DNA of 21,940 nucleotides from CAYJOG01 sp964371695 [NCBI: uncultured bacterium]. Lineage in GTDB: Bacteria; CAYJOG01. The notes beneath the pieces are model-generated. The model was given only the letters and a program-made list of their open reading frames with translations. It was not told the origin of the DNA and did not search any database. Where the stretch lies: positions 1-21,940 of the forward strand of contig CAYJOG010000003.1 in assembly GCA_964371695.1 (NCBI GenBank). The letters run 5' to 3'. The translations under genes and the position numbers were made by a program. How positions within the stretch are numbered: the stretch's first letter is position 1; each line of letters opens with the position of its first letter. Of this stretch, positions 5,643 to 13,354 are shown in pieces.

Positions 5643-6416
5643 GTGGGCGATATAGAAAAGATAATCCCCAAAAATGGCGTCGTTGTCATGCTTGACGCTT
5701 TGGGTGTAGGCCAGAAAAGCACAGGAGAGTGCGAAGCGTTTTTAAAAAAAAGGGATGAGTTGATTGATAGGCTTAGCAAATCAATGAATTATATTCCAGA
5801 GGGCGCTGGAGAAGATGTAGAGTTTTTTTTGAAAAGTATATATTCGTCGCGAGAAATAGTCACATTTGGTGATACTATAATACTTATTTTTGATTTTGGC
5901 GGCGCGCACATAGAAAAAGAAGACTTCCTTCTTGGGCAGGTGTATTCAGCGATACAGCATGCAGGCGATGCAGTGTCAATCGGGATCGAAATAGGACTCC
6001 TGTTGAGGGGGGCCATGGCGTCTGGCGAGTATTTGTTTGATAAAAAATCAAACACTCTTCTCGGCCCAGCTCTCTCTGACGTGGCAAGCTGGTATGAAAA
6101 GATGGAAATGGTGGGGGTTTGCCTGACGCCCACCTTTGGAAAACTTGTGGAATTAATGTTTAGATACTCCTCCGAAAAATTTTTGCAAGAAATCTCTCGC
6201 AATTGCACAAAATATGATGTCGCATTAAGGGGATGTGAAAAATTAGAGTTGGCTGTTTGTGGATGGCCTAACTATTATTTAAATATGCATGGCAAAGATG
6301 CGCGACTAAGGTTTTTTCACCATATCGGGCAATATGCGAAGCCAATTTATTCAGGGGGTAAAATGGTTCACACCGTCGAATATTTTGATTGGTATATCAA
6401 TCGTTTTGGTTGTTGA
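5643..6416 (+). CDS. Orphan class III nucleotide-cyclase-like protein, AT-rich, probably acquired
   Basis: The 257-residue protein shows the order of landmarks of a class III adenylate/guanylate cyclase fold. A first strand ends in VVVMLDALG (Asp18). A second metal-site hairpin REIVTFGDTIILIF carries Asp77, comparable to the 'KTIGDafmavF' motif. Then come GIEIGLLLRGAMASGEYLF (114-132) and LLGPALSDVASWYEK, comparable to 'G..VN.AaRlE'. Both metal-binding aspartates appear kept. The transition-state Asn and Arg positions seem to be Ser and Trp, and the base-selecting Lys position is Val, so it may make an unusual product or be inactive. Base composition and codons (ata, tta, aaa) are far more AT-rich than the neighbours, a sign of transfer. 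GTG 5643 is chosen for GAGG 8 bases upstream. An ATG at 5595 would overlap the GH1 gene. The fold assignment is by motif only. Confidence 0.6.
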   Translation: MGDIEKIIPKNGVVVMLDALGVGQKSTGECEAFLKKRDELIDRLSKSMNYIPEGAGEDVEFFLKSIYSSREIVTFGDTIILIFDFGGAHIEKEDFLLGQVYSAIQHAGDAVSIGIEIGLLLRGAMASGEYLFDKKSNTLLGPALSDVASWYEKMEMVGVCLTPTFGKLVELMFRYSSEKFLQEISRNCTKYDVALRGCEKLELAVCGWPNYYLNMHGKDARLRFFHHIGQYAKPIYSGGKMVHTVEYFDWYINRFGC

Positions 6417-6476
6417 ACTTTGAGGCCCCTTAGGAATTTGAAAGTGTGGCTAAAATTGGAGGGATTGTTCTTTAGT

Positions 6477-7595
6477 ATGCGCCGCACGATTCACCTCTGT
6501 CATCCCTTCCTGCCCCGCTCGGAGACGTTTGTGTATGAGCGCGCGCTGCGGGTTGGGCCAGAGCCGGTGGTGCTGAGCGACGAGCCGCGCCAAAACGCCG
6601 ATCTCTTTCCCCATCCCTGCGTGTTTTCGTTGTGTGACCTGCCCTGGGTGAAAGAGCGTTATAACCGGCTGATGGCGCGCCTGCACAGGCCCTATCCCGA
6701 CTATCTGCGGCTCATCCGTCAGCATCAGGCGTTGGCGCTTGTGGCCCACCATGGCCCCGTGGCGGCTTGGGCGGTGCCCCTGTCGCAGGCGGCGGGCGTG
6801 CCGCTTGTGGCCTGTTTTTATGGCATTGACGCCTCGGCTTTTCTCAAGGAACCCCGGTGGCGCGAGCCTTATCGAAAACTGTTTGAACACGCGGCGCTGG
6901 TGGTGGTGCTCTCGCGCCAGATGGGCCAGCGGCTGATGGCGGCGGGTTGCCCGCCAGAAAAGATTTTTGAAAACCACCTGGCCCGAAACCCGGCCGATTT
7001 TGACCCCCAGCCCCGCCCGGCCCACGGCGGGGCGCTGCGTGTGCTGGCGGTGGGGCGGCTGGTGGCCAAAAAAGGTTTTGATGATTTGATAGAAGCTCTG
7101 GGTCAGCTCAAGGCGGGGGGCACGGCTTTTCAACTCACGCTGGTGGGCGAGGGGCCTGAAATTGTCAAACTGGAACAACGCTGGCTGGGGCTGAAAATGC
7201 AGAAGGAAGTGAACTGGCTGGGGGCCTTGGACAGCGCCGGTGTGCGCCGCTGGATGCAGTGGTGCGACGTGTTGGCCGTGCCCAGCAAAATTGGCCCCGA
7301 CGGCGACGAAGAAGGCACCCCCACGGTGATTGTGGAGGGTGGCCTCATGGCCTGCGCCCTGCTCAGCACGCACCATGCGGGAATCCCCGATATGCTGCGC
7401 CACGACATGGACGCCCTGCTGGTGAACGAAGCCGACCCGGCCGCCCTGGCCGCTGCCCTGTCCCGTCTGGCGGGTGACGCGGCGCTGCGCGAACGCCTGG
7501 GGGCCTCGGCCCGCGAGCGCATGTTGGCCGATTACAACGCGCCGGTGGAAGCCGCCCGTTTGCAGACCCGTCTGGAGGCGCTGTGCGGCGGTTGA
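6477..7595 (+). CDS. GT4-family glycosyltransferase
   Basis: GT-B fold retaining glycosyltransferase of 372 residues, likely acting at the cytosolic face on a surface glycan or glycolipid. The N-terminal acceptor domain ends around residue 180. The C-terminal nucleotide-sugar domain begins LRVLAVGRLVAKKGFDDLIEAL (187-208) and has LTLVGEGPE (220-228). The E-x7-E donor motif is EGTPTVIVE (Glu279 and Glu287), the hallmark of GT4. The donor and acceptor are not readable. ATG 6477 starts the domain (MRRTIHLCHPFLPRSETF). A GGAGGG lies about 13 bases before it, rather far. The 60 bases between the cyclase-like gene and this start hold no other visible signal. Its 3' end overlaps the next gene by 13 bases. 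Confidence 0.87.
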   Translation: MRRTIHLCHPFLPRSETFVYERALRVGPEPVVLSDEPRQNADLFPHPCVFSLCDLPWVKERYNRLMARLHRPYPDYLRLIRQHQALALVAHHGPVAAWAVPLSQAAGVPLVACFYGIDASAFLKEPRWREPYRKLFEHAALVVVLSRQMGQRLMAAGCPPEKIFENHLARNPADFDPQPRPAHGGALRVLAVGRLVAKKGFDDLIEALGQLKAGGTAFQLTLVGEGPEIVKLEQRWLGLKMQKEVNWLGALDSAGVRRWMQWCDVLAVPSKIGPDGDEEGTPTVIVEGGLMACALLSTHHAGIPDMLRHDMDALLVNEADPAALAAALSRLAGDAALRERLGASARERMLADYNAPVEAARLQTRLEALCGG

Positions 7596-9700
7596 TTGCA
7601 GCGGTTGCGGCGGCCTTGTGCCTGCTCGTGGGGGGGTTTTGGATGGTGCGGGGCCGATTGTCACGGCCACTGCTCTTCACCGGCGCGCTCGCGAACCCCG
7701 GCGGCGGCTGGACAGGCTCCGCCACACAGCGGGCGTGGCTCAAAAAAGTGCAGATGGCGGGGGAAATGCGCCGGGGCTTGGGTTTTGACCTGTCACCTGT
7801 GCCCCAGACGGCGCTGTTCGCCACGCTGCACGCGCACCTGGGTGGGGACTGCGCCACGCCCGCGCCCACAGGAGATGCGCTGAGCGCACTCAGGGCCATG
7901 CGTTGCCGCCACGGCGGCAAAAATCCACCCCCTGTGGCGGCGGGCGGGTCGCTGGACGCATCCGCGCAAAAGGAACTGGAGATTTATTTTGCCGCCCGGC
8001 TGGCCATGGCGGGTTGTGAACCAGCCCGGTGTTTTGTGGGTGTGGTGTCGGCGCTGGAAAAACTCGGCAGTGGTTACACCAAAGAAGACTTGGTGGCCCG
8101 CTGGCTGGCCCGTTATCCCGCCACGCCGCCAGAGCAGTTCGGCCCGGTGCTGGGGGCCATGTTGTCGGGCCGCACGCCCGACCGCCCGCGCCCCGAAATC
8201 GCCCGGCGCATTGAGGCCCTCACGGCGCTGCCGCCCATGCCCCCCATGTCGGCGCTGGGTCTGCTGCGATACGCCGAAAAACAGTTGAGCGCCGAGGTAG
8301 GTGTGTCGGCGGCCCGGCTCGCGTCGCGCCTGAATGTTCTTGCCCTGGCAGATGAAGGCCGCAGTTTTTTTGTGGTGTACGCGCCGGGTGACAGCGAAAC
8401 GGAACTGGCCCTGCGAGCGCTGGCTCAGGGCGGCGCGGTGTCGCGCAAGTGGTTCAGCAAGGCGCTTTATCGCCGGTGCCGGGGCATGATTTACGCCAAG
8501 CGGTTTGAAGACGCCATCGCCTGTTTCAAGGTGGTGGAGGCCCAGAACGAGCCGGACGAGCGCGATCTGTCCATCTGGTTTCAGGGCAAGTCGGCGTTTC
8601 TCATGGGACAGCCCGAACTGGCCCGCAAGTTGTGGACGCCCCTGTGGCAAACAGGCAAGGACGACACCGGCGCAGAGGCCGCGATGTGGATGGGACGATT
8701 TGACATCAACAAAGGCGCGCCCGAAAAAGCCCTGGCTCTGGCCAAGGTGGCAGAGGCGCGGTTTTCTTATGCTCCCCACACCGGCGATTTGCTGGCGATG
8801 CTGGCGCGCAAACCCCAGGGGGCGCGGCGGCTGCAAAATCTGTGGCGGCGTCATCCCCACAGCCTGGGCGTGGCGGGGCTGCTGGAGCGCGAAGGTGTGA
8901 CCGGCCCCAAACCGCTGGACCAGTTGCCGCCCCTTGAGCCGCAATCCGGCGCGGCGCGGGCGGCCCATCTGCTGCTGCTGGCGGGCGAGCCGGCGGCGGC
9001 GGCGGCGCTGCTGCAACTGGCCGAGGGTCAGGACAAAACCCCACTTTGGCGCGACGAACACCGACTGCTGCTGGCGTGGTGTCAGGCGGAGTGGAAGGAC
9101 TATCTGGCCTCGGTGAAAACCCTGGAACTGTTGTGGTGGCAAAAGGGATATTCGCCGCTGGCAGAGACGGTGTTGTTCCAGTCGTTGTTGTATCCGCTTT
9201 ATTTTCTGCCCCAGGCGCGGCAGGCCGCCGCTGACACGGGCATTCCCCCGGCGTTTCTTTATGGCATCGTGCGGCAGGAGAGCCGTTTCATGCATCGCAT
9301 CCGCAGCCGCAGCGGGGCCATTGGTCTGAGCCAGATCATGCCCTCCACGGGTCAGCAGATTGCCGGATGGTTGAACGAAGCGGCGGACTACACACCCGAA
9401 TCACTGGATGACCCCGGCAAGAACCTGCGTTATGGCGGGCGTTATCTGGCCTATCTGAAAGAAAAATTCGGCCCTGATAACCGGCTGATGAGCGCGGGTT
9501 ATAACGGTGGGCCGGGCAACGTGAGCCGGTGGCTGAACGCCAACGGTTATGAGAATCCCTGGAACTGGGTAGAGCAGGTTCCCCTGGAAGAAACACGGGA
9601 CTACGCCAAAAAAGTGGTGCACAACGCCTGGATGTACAACCGGCTTTATCCCCAACTGGGTTGTGGCGACGGGGTGCTGTGCCGCGTGAACTGGCGGTGA
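7583..9700 (+). CDS. Soluble lytic murein transglycosylase (Slt70-like)
   Basis: Cleaves the MurNAc-GlcNAc bond of peptidoglycan, forming 1,6-anhydro-MurNAc, in the periplasm. The 705-residue protein has an N-terminal hydrophobic segment (about 4-22) acting as signal or anchor. A long alpha-helical, alanine-rich region follows (about 100-535), corresponding to the superhelical ring of Slt70, then a C-terminal SLT domain. The SLT domain shows LYGIVRQESRF with catalytic Glu at about 566, SGAIGLSQIMPSTGQQIA, and AGYNGGPGNVSRWL, all standard motifs. GTG 7583 lies inside the end of the GT4 gene. GGAGG 5 bases before it indicates translational coupling. The pairing with a glycosyltransferase suggests an envelope role. 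The 3' end meets ubiE tail to tail with 4 bases between. GGTGAG and CTCACC (9696-9716) form a small hairpin there, without a T-tract. Confidence 0.92.
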   Translation: MRRLIAAVAAALCLLVGGFWMVRGRLSRPLLFTGALANPGGGWTGSATQRAWLKKVQMAGEMRRGLGFDLSPVPQTALFATLHAHLGGDCATPAPTGDALSALRAMRCRHGGKNPPPVAAGGSLDASAQKELEIYFAARLAMAGCEPARCFVGVVSALEKLGSGYTKEDLVARWLARYPATPPEQFGPVLGAMLSGRTPDRPRPEIARRIEALTALPPMPPMSALGLLRYAEKQLSAEVGVSAARLASRLNVLALADEGRSFFVVYAPGDSETELALRALAQGGAVSRKWFSKALYRRCRGMIYAKRFEDAIACFKVVEAQNEPDERDLSIWFQGKSAFLMGQPELARKLWTPLWQTGKDDTGAEAAMWMGRFDINKGAPEKALALAKVAEARFSYAPHTGDLLAMLARKPQGARRLQNLWRRHPHSLGVAGLLEREGVTGPKPLDQLPPLEPQSGAARAAHLLLLAGEPAAAAALLQLAEGQDKTPLWRDEHRLLLAWCQAEWKDYLASVKTLELLWWQKGYSPLAETVLFQSLLYPLYFLPQARQAAADTGIPPAFLYGIVRQESRFMHRIRSRSGAIGLSQIMPSTGQQIAGWLNEAADYTPESLDDPGKNLRYGGRYLAYLKEKFGPDNRLMSAGYNGGPGNVSRWLNANGYENPWNWVEQVPLEETRDYAKKVVHNAWMYNRLYPQLGCGDGVLCRVNWR

Positions 9701-9704
9701 GGAT

Positions 9705-10424
9705 TTATTTCTCACCCGTGTGCAGCGCCACGATGCCCAGTGTCATGGGCAGGGCGCTCACCTGCTGAAAACCCGCTGTCTGAATCTGCTGGCTGATGAC
9801 GCCACGGGGCGGGAAATCGCCCACCGTTTTAGCGAGATACCCATAGGCCCCCAGGCCGCTTTTGCTCAGCAGGTTGCCCGCCAGAGGCAGGAGTCTGGAC
9901 AGATAAAGCCGGTAAAAAGGTCCGAACAAAACCCCCTCCGGCTGGCTGAACTCCAATATCCACAGCCGCCCGCCGGGCCTGAGCACGCGGCGGCATTCCG
10001 CCAACCCCGCCGCCCGGTCGGCAAAATTGCGAAAACCAAAACCAATGGTGAGGGCGTCGAACTGGTTGTCTGCAAAGGGCAGATGCAGGGCGTCGGCAGT
10101 GGCAAAAGACGCGCCTGTTTTTCCGTTGAACTTGGCCGGGGCCAGTTGCAGCATGGCGTGGGTGAAATCGCACAGCAACACGTGGGCGCCGGGTGATGCC
10201 TGTTTCACTGCCAGGGCCAGGTCGCCGGTGCCCGCGGCCAGGTCCAGCACCCGCTGGGGCGCGTGCGCGGCCACCCGCGCCGCCGTCTGCCGCCGCCAGG
10301 ATTTGTCCTGGTTGAAGCTGAGCAGGTGGTTGAGCAGGTCATATCGCCGGGCGATGCCGGTGAACATGGCCTGCACGCTTTCGGGGCGTGTGGGGTCGGG
10401 CGTGGAAACAGGGGCGCGGGACAT
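9705..10424 (-). CDS. ubiE: UbiE/MenG quinone-biosynthesis C-methyltransferase
   Basis: SAM-dependent methyltransferase that adds the ring C-methyl group in menaquinone (from demethylmenaquinone) and/or ubiquinone synthesis. The 239-residue protein opens with the family signature MFTGIARRYDLLNHLLSF (20-37). It carries SAM motif I VLDLAAGTGDLA (59-70), LCDFTHAML (motif II), FDALTIGFGFRNFADR and CRRVLRPGGRLWILEFSQP, all typical of UbiE/COQ5/MenG. Whether it serves menaquinone, ubiquinone or both depends on the rest of the pathway, which is not in the window. ATG 10424 lies 7 bases after the nth stop on the same strand, so it is the last gene of the operon. There is no clear Shine-Dalgarno sequence, so re-initiation after nth is likely. 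An in-frame extension to 10505 would sit inside nth and is rejected. Confidence 0.93.
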   Translation of the reverse strand: MSRAPVSTPDPTRPESVQAMFTGIARRYDLLNHLLSFNQDKSWRRQTAARVAAHAPQRVLDLAAGTGDLALAVKQASPGAHVLLCDFTHAMLQLAPAKFNGKTGASFATADALHLPFADNQFDALTIGFGFRNFADRAAGLAECRRVLRPGGRLWILEFSQPEGVLFGPFYRLYLSRLLPLAGNLLSKSGLGAYGYLAKTVGDFPPRGVISQQIQTAGFQQVSALPMTLGIVALHTGEK

Positions 10425-10431
10425 GGGTTTT

Positions 10432-11070
10432 TCAAATTGCCGAAGGGCAGTGGGTTTTGACGGGGCATTCGCCGCAGCGGGGTTTGCGGGCGTCGCACAG
10501 GTCACGGCCGTGATGAATCAGGATATGGGCCAGATCGCCCCATTCCTTGCGCGGAAAAAGCGCGCACAGGTCCTGCTCCACCTTCACCGGGTCCTGCTGG
10601 GTGGTCCAGCCCAGCCGCCGGGCGATGCGCCCCACGTGGGTGTCCACCACCACGCCTTCCACAATGCCAAAGCCCGTCTCCAGCACCACATTGGCGGTTT
10701 TTCGGGCCACGCCCGGCAGGCTCAGCAGGTCCTGCATGGTGTTGGGGATTTCGCCGCCGTAGACCTCCGTCACTCGCCGGGCCAGCCCCAACAGGTTTTT
10801 GGCCTTGTTGCGGAAAAAGCCAGTGGAATGAATGAGTTTTTCGATTTCTTCCTGCCGGGCGCTGGCCATGGACTGGGGCGTCGGGAAACGCCGGAACAAT
10901 GCGGGCGTGACCTTGTTCACGCGTTCGTCGGTGCATTGGGCGCTCAGCACGGTGGCGGTCACCAGTTCGTAAGGGTTTTTATGCACCAGGGCGCAGCGCA
11001 CGTCGGGGTAACGTTTTTTGAGCACGCGCAGGACCAGCAGCGCTTTTTTTCGGTCTGCGGGTTGGGGCAT
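10432..11070 (-). CDS. nth: Endonuclease III (DNA glycosylase/AP lyase)
   Basis: Base-excision repair enzyme that removes oxidised pyrimidines and nicks the abasic site. The 212 residues match the family length. The helix-hairpin-helix LPGVARKTANVV (118-129) carries the catalytic Lys124. The catalytic aspartate is in VVDTHVGR (Asp143). The [4Fe-4S] ligands C-x6-C-x2-C-x5-C are Cys192, 199, 202 and 208. All key residues are present. The start ATG overlaps the gloB stop by one base (TAATG), so translation is coupled to gloB. ubiE follows 7 bases after its stop. Confidence 0.97.
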   Translation of the reverse strand: MPQPADRKKALLVLRVLKKRYPDVRCALVHKNPYELVTATVLSAQCTDERVNKVTPALFRRFPTPQSMASARQEEIEKLIHSTGFFRNKAKNLLGLARRVTEVYGGEIPNTMQDLLSLPGVARKTANVVLETGFGIVEGVVVDTHVGRIARRLGWTTQQDPVKVEQDLCALFPRKEWGDLAHILIHHGRDLCDARKPRCGECPVKTHCPSAI

Positions 11071-11858
11071 TAAAAATTGTCCTTCAGGGCGCGCAGGGCG
11101 GCGAACACGTCCACCTCGTTTGCACAGTCCTTTTTTGATTTGGCCGCCACGGCCTGGGCCACGGCGGTTTCGTGACAGCGCAAAAACGGATTGTGCCGCC
11201 GTTCAAAATCCAGCGTGGTGGGCACCGTGGGTTCGCCCCGGTTGCGCTGGGCCTTCAGTCCTTCGCCCGCCTTGGCCAGAGTGCCGTCGGCGGGCAAAAG
11301 ATCCGTGGCAAAGACCAGGTTGGAGAGGGTGTATTCGTGGGCACAGTAGACCAGCATGCCGCCAGGCAAATCCCCCAGCACAGTGTTCAGGCTGTGGTGC
11401 ATCTGCTGGGGAGTGCCTTCAAAAAGCCTGCCGCAGCCCAGCGCAAAAAGGGTGTCGCCCACAAAAGCTGCGTCGTGTCCTACCCATGCCATGTGGCCCA
11501 ATGTGTGGCCCGGCACGGCGCGGACCTCAAACTGTAACTGGCCGAGGGCCAGCGTGTCCCCGGTCTTGACGGCGTGGTTGAAGCCCGGCACCCGTTTGCC
11601 ATCGGTGGCGCTGGCGGCCACCTCCAGATCAGGAAAATGTTTCAGGAGTTCCTTGTTGGCCCCCACGTGATCAAAGTGATGATGGGTGTTCCAGATGGCC
11701 TTTAGGGTGAGGCCGTTCTGTTTCAGTGTGTCCAGCACCGGCCCGGCTTCGGGGGCGTCCACCAGGGCCGCGAGGCCGCTGGATTTTTCTACGATCAGGT
11801 AGGCGTAATTGTCCTTCCACATGGGCAACTGAATGACATCCATGGCCGGGGTGTTCAT
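11070..11858 (-). CDS. gloB: Hydroxyacylglutathione hydrolase (glyoxalase II)
   Basis: Metallo-beta-lactamase-fold enzyme hydrolysing S-D-lactoylglutathione to D-lactate and glutathione, the second step of methylglyoxal detoxification. The 262-residue protein has the binuclear metal motif THHHFDH (58-64) and further ligands in VPGHTLGH (His118), FVGDTLF (Asp135) and YCAHEYT (His174). The C-terminal helical domain with GEPTVPTTLDFERRHNPFLR is typical of true GloB rather than generic beta-lactamase-fold hydrolases. Presence implies glutathione or a similar thiol. GloA is not in the window. ATG 11858 gives the usual N-terminus, and a second in-frame ATG five codons on is possible. It is the second gene of the minus-strand group, 37 bases after the membrane-protein gene, and overlaps nth by one base. 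Confidence 0.95.
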   Translation of the reverse strand: MNTPAMDVIQLPMWKDNYAYLIVEKSSGLAALVDAPEAGPVLDTLKQNGLTLKAIWNTHHHFDHVGANKELLKHFPDLEVAASATDGKRVPGFNHAVKTGDTLALGQLQFEVRAVPGHTLGHMAWVGHDAAFVGDTLFALGCGRLFEGTPQQMHHSLNTVLGDLPGGMLVYCAHEYTLSNLVFATDLLPADGTLAKAGEGLKAQRNRGEPTVPTTLDFERRHNPFLRCHETAVAQAVAAKSKKDCANEVDVFAALRALKDNF

Positions 11859-11895
11859 GGTCTCACGCTACCGGGCCGGGTTTGAAAATGCAAAA

Positions 11896-13299
11896 TCATT
11901 TTGGGAGCCAGACCAGAATCTGACTCCCCGTGGGTTGGGGAATGGGTGTGTAATGACGCCTCAGCACTTTCAGCAAAGGCTGAAATCCCCCCTGGCCATA
12001 GTTTTTGCTGAGCACCACCGCTGCGGGGGGGTCTTCCGTGAGTAGCGTGAGGAGTGTTTCAAAAGATCGGACGGATTGAAAAATCATCAGGTTGGTGTCG
12101 GTGAAGCCATACCACGGTTTGGTTTGGGTACACTGATAAATGGGCCAGCCGATCATGGATTCGGCAAAGACGCTTGAGCCGGGGGCGACGCGGGCTGCGA
12201 TCATTTTGCAGGCGGCCCGGATGCCCGGGGCGTTGCCCTCTGGCGGATAGGGCCTGAGCGCCGTGAGCACCGGATAGGCGCTCACAACAAGAATGGGCGC
12301 AAAACCAAGCCAGAAGCGGCTGCCGCGTGTGGGCTGAATGGTAAAAACCAACAGTACCCAGCAGCCCCACAGGGCAGGAATGAGGTAGTACATGGTGAAA
12401 ACTTTTTGTGTGAACGCCGCGCCCAGGCCCAGAAACACTGCGGCCCAGCCACAAATCAGCATGGGGTTTTTGAAATCTATTTTTTGTGGACCGCGCAGCC
12501 AATATACCCCCCACAAGGCAGGCAGCAGCAAAACGCCGTTGCGCAGATAACTGCTGTAACGGTCGGTAAAAATCACTTCTTTGCGGGCGTGATAAATCAG
12601 CGTCTGGAGCCACCAATACTGAAAACCTCCCAGCGCCCAGGTCCAGCCCACCAGCACCAGCCATGTTCCCATCATGCTCAACACAGTCAACACAAACGTT
12701 CTTCGGTGGATCAGAAAAAGAGTCAGCAACATGGCCGCCACAGGGGGTGCCGCCAGCAGGCGGCAGGCCATGGCCAACCCCAGGCCAAAACCCGCCAGCC
12801 ATGGGTTGGGTTTTTCTTTTCCCATCACGGCCCAGGCGGCCACCATCAGGCCAAACAGCATTTCGCTGGCGCCGATAAAGTTCCACGATTCCCACACGGC
12901 TACCGGAGAAAGAAACAACGCCGCCACGATCAAGGTTCTGGCCAGGGATTGCCTGATCACTCTTGCGGTGATGCCCAGGGCAAGGGCCATGGCGCCGACA
13001 TAAGCCACACAGGCCGACAGCCGAAACACCCAGGCGGTGTCGCCCAGCAGCTTTTGCCACACCGCACCCCACAGCAAAAAAGCCGGGCCCTGGGAGTGCA
13101 GGAAATCCACATAGGGCCGGTAACCCTGGCTCAGCATCCAGGCGGCGGCTTCATAACCGTTGCTGTCGGACCGAAATGGAATGAACACGCCCCGCCGGGC
13201 CATGAGGGCAAACAGAAAAACCAGCAGCAGCCATTCCAGAAAAAGAGCGCGGCGAGAGGCAGGGGTTGGGGTTGATTTTTCTTCCACCGGGCAGTGCAT
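11896..13299 (-). CDS. Polytopic membrane glycosyltransferase-like protein (GT-C type)
   Basis: The 467-residue protein has about ten hydrophobic segments, starting with LEWLLLVFLFALMARRGVFI (21-40). The first external loop has SDSNGYEAAAWMLSQGYRPYVDFLHSQGP. The acidic residues after the first helix and the 'G..PY.DF.H..GP' motif are characteristic of ArnT/PMT-like GT-C transferases (GT39/GT83-related), which use polyprenyl-phosphate sugars. The C-terminal soluble tail (about 380-467) resembles the periplasmic domain of these proteins. The substrate is unknown. ATG 13299 was chosen because it precedes a short polar tail and helix 1. Upstream ATGs at 13356 and 13401 would run into the divergent dehydrogenase promoter or gene. 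No Shine-Dalgarno sequence is evident. It is first in the operon with gloB, nth and ubiE, with no clear functional link. The stop region can form a small AAAATG/CATTTT hairpin (11885-11902). Confidence 0.75.
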   Translation of the reverse strand: MHCPVEEKSTPTPASRRALFLEWLLLVFLFALMARRGVFIPFRSDSNGYEAAAWMLSQGYRPYVDFLHSQGPAFLLWGAVWQKLLGDTAWVFRLSACVAYVGAMALALGITARVIRQSLARTLIVAALFLSPVAVWESWNFIGASEMLFGLMVAAWAVMGKEKPNPWLAGFGLGLAMACRLLAAPPVAAMLLTLFLIHRRTFVLTVLSMMGTWLVLVGWTWALGGFQYWWLQTLIYHARKEVIFTDRYSSYLRNGVLLLPALWGVYWLRGPQKIDFKNPMLICGWAAVFLGLGAAFTQKVFTMYYLIPALWGCWVLLVFTIQPTRGSRFWLGFAPILVVSAYPVLTALRPYPPEGNAPGIRAACKMIAARVAPGSSVFAESMIGWPIYQCTQTKPWYGFTDTNLMIFQSVRSFETLLTLLTEDPPAAVVLSKNYGQGGFQPLLKVLRRHYTPIPQPTGSQILVWLPK

Positions 13300-13354
13300 T
13301 GTATGAGCAGTTGAACGGTTGCCATTTTCAATTCCGTCCTTAGTCTTAGCGCCC

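Noticed and set aside
5643-6416. Calling a complete Pycsar anti-phage system
   Set aside because: No TM, TIR or other effector gene flanks the cyclase-like gene and some expected catalytic residues look replaced.
7793-9295. 500-codon minus-strand open frame opposite the transglycosylase
   Set aside because: The plus-strand frame has a signal segment, a complete SLT domain and a good start. The antisense frame shows only Gln/Arg-rich filler.
9696-9716. Bidirectional terminator between the transglycosylase and ubiE
   Set aside because: Only a 6-bp stem with an AT loop and no T-tract on either side; too weak to call.
10425-10505. N-terminal extension of UbiE to an ATG at 10505
   Set aside because: It would overlap nth, and the UbiE signature begins soon after ATG 10424.
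12406-13275. Plus-strand open frame opposite the membrane transferase gene
   Set aside because: The opposite strand encodes regular membrane helices with a GT-C loop motif. This frame is His/Gln-rich with no domain.
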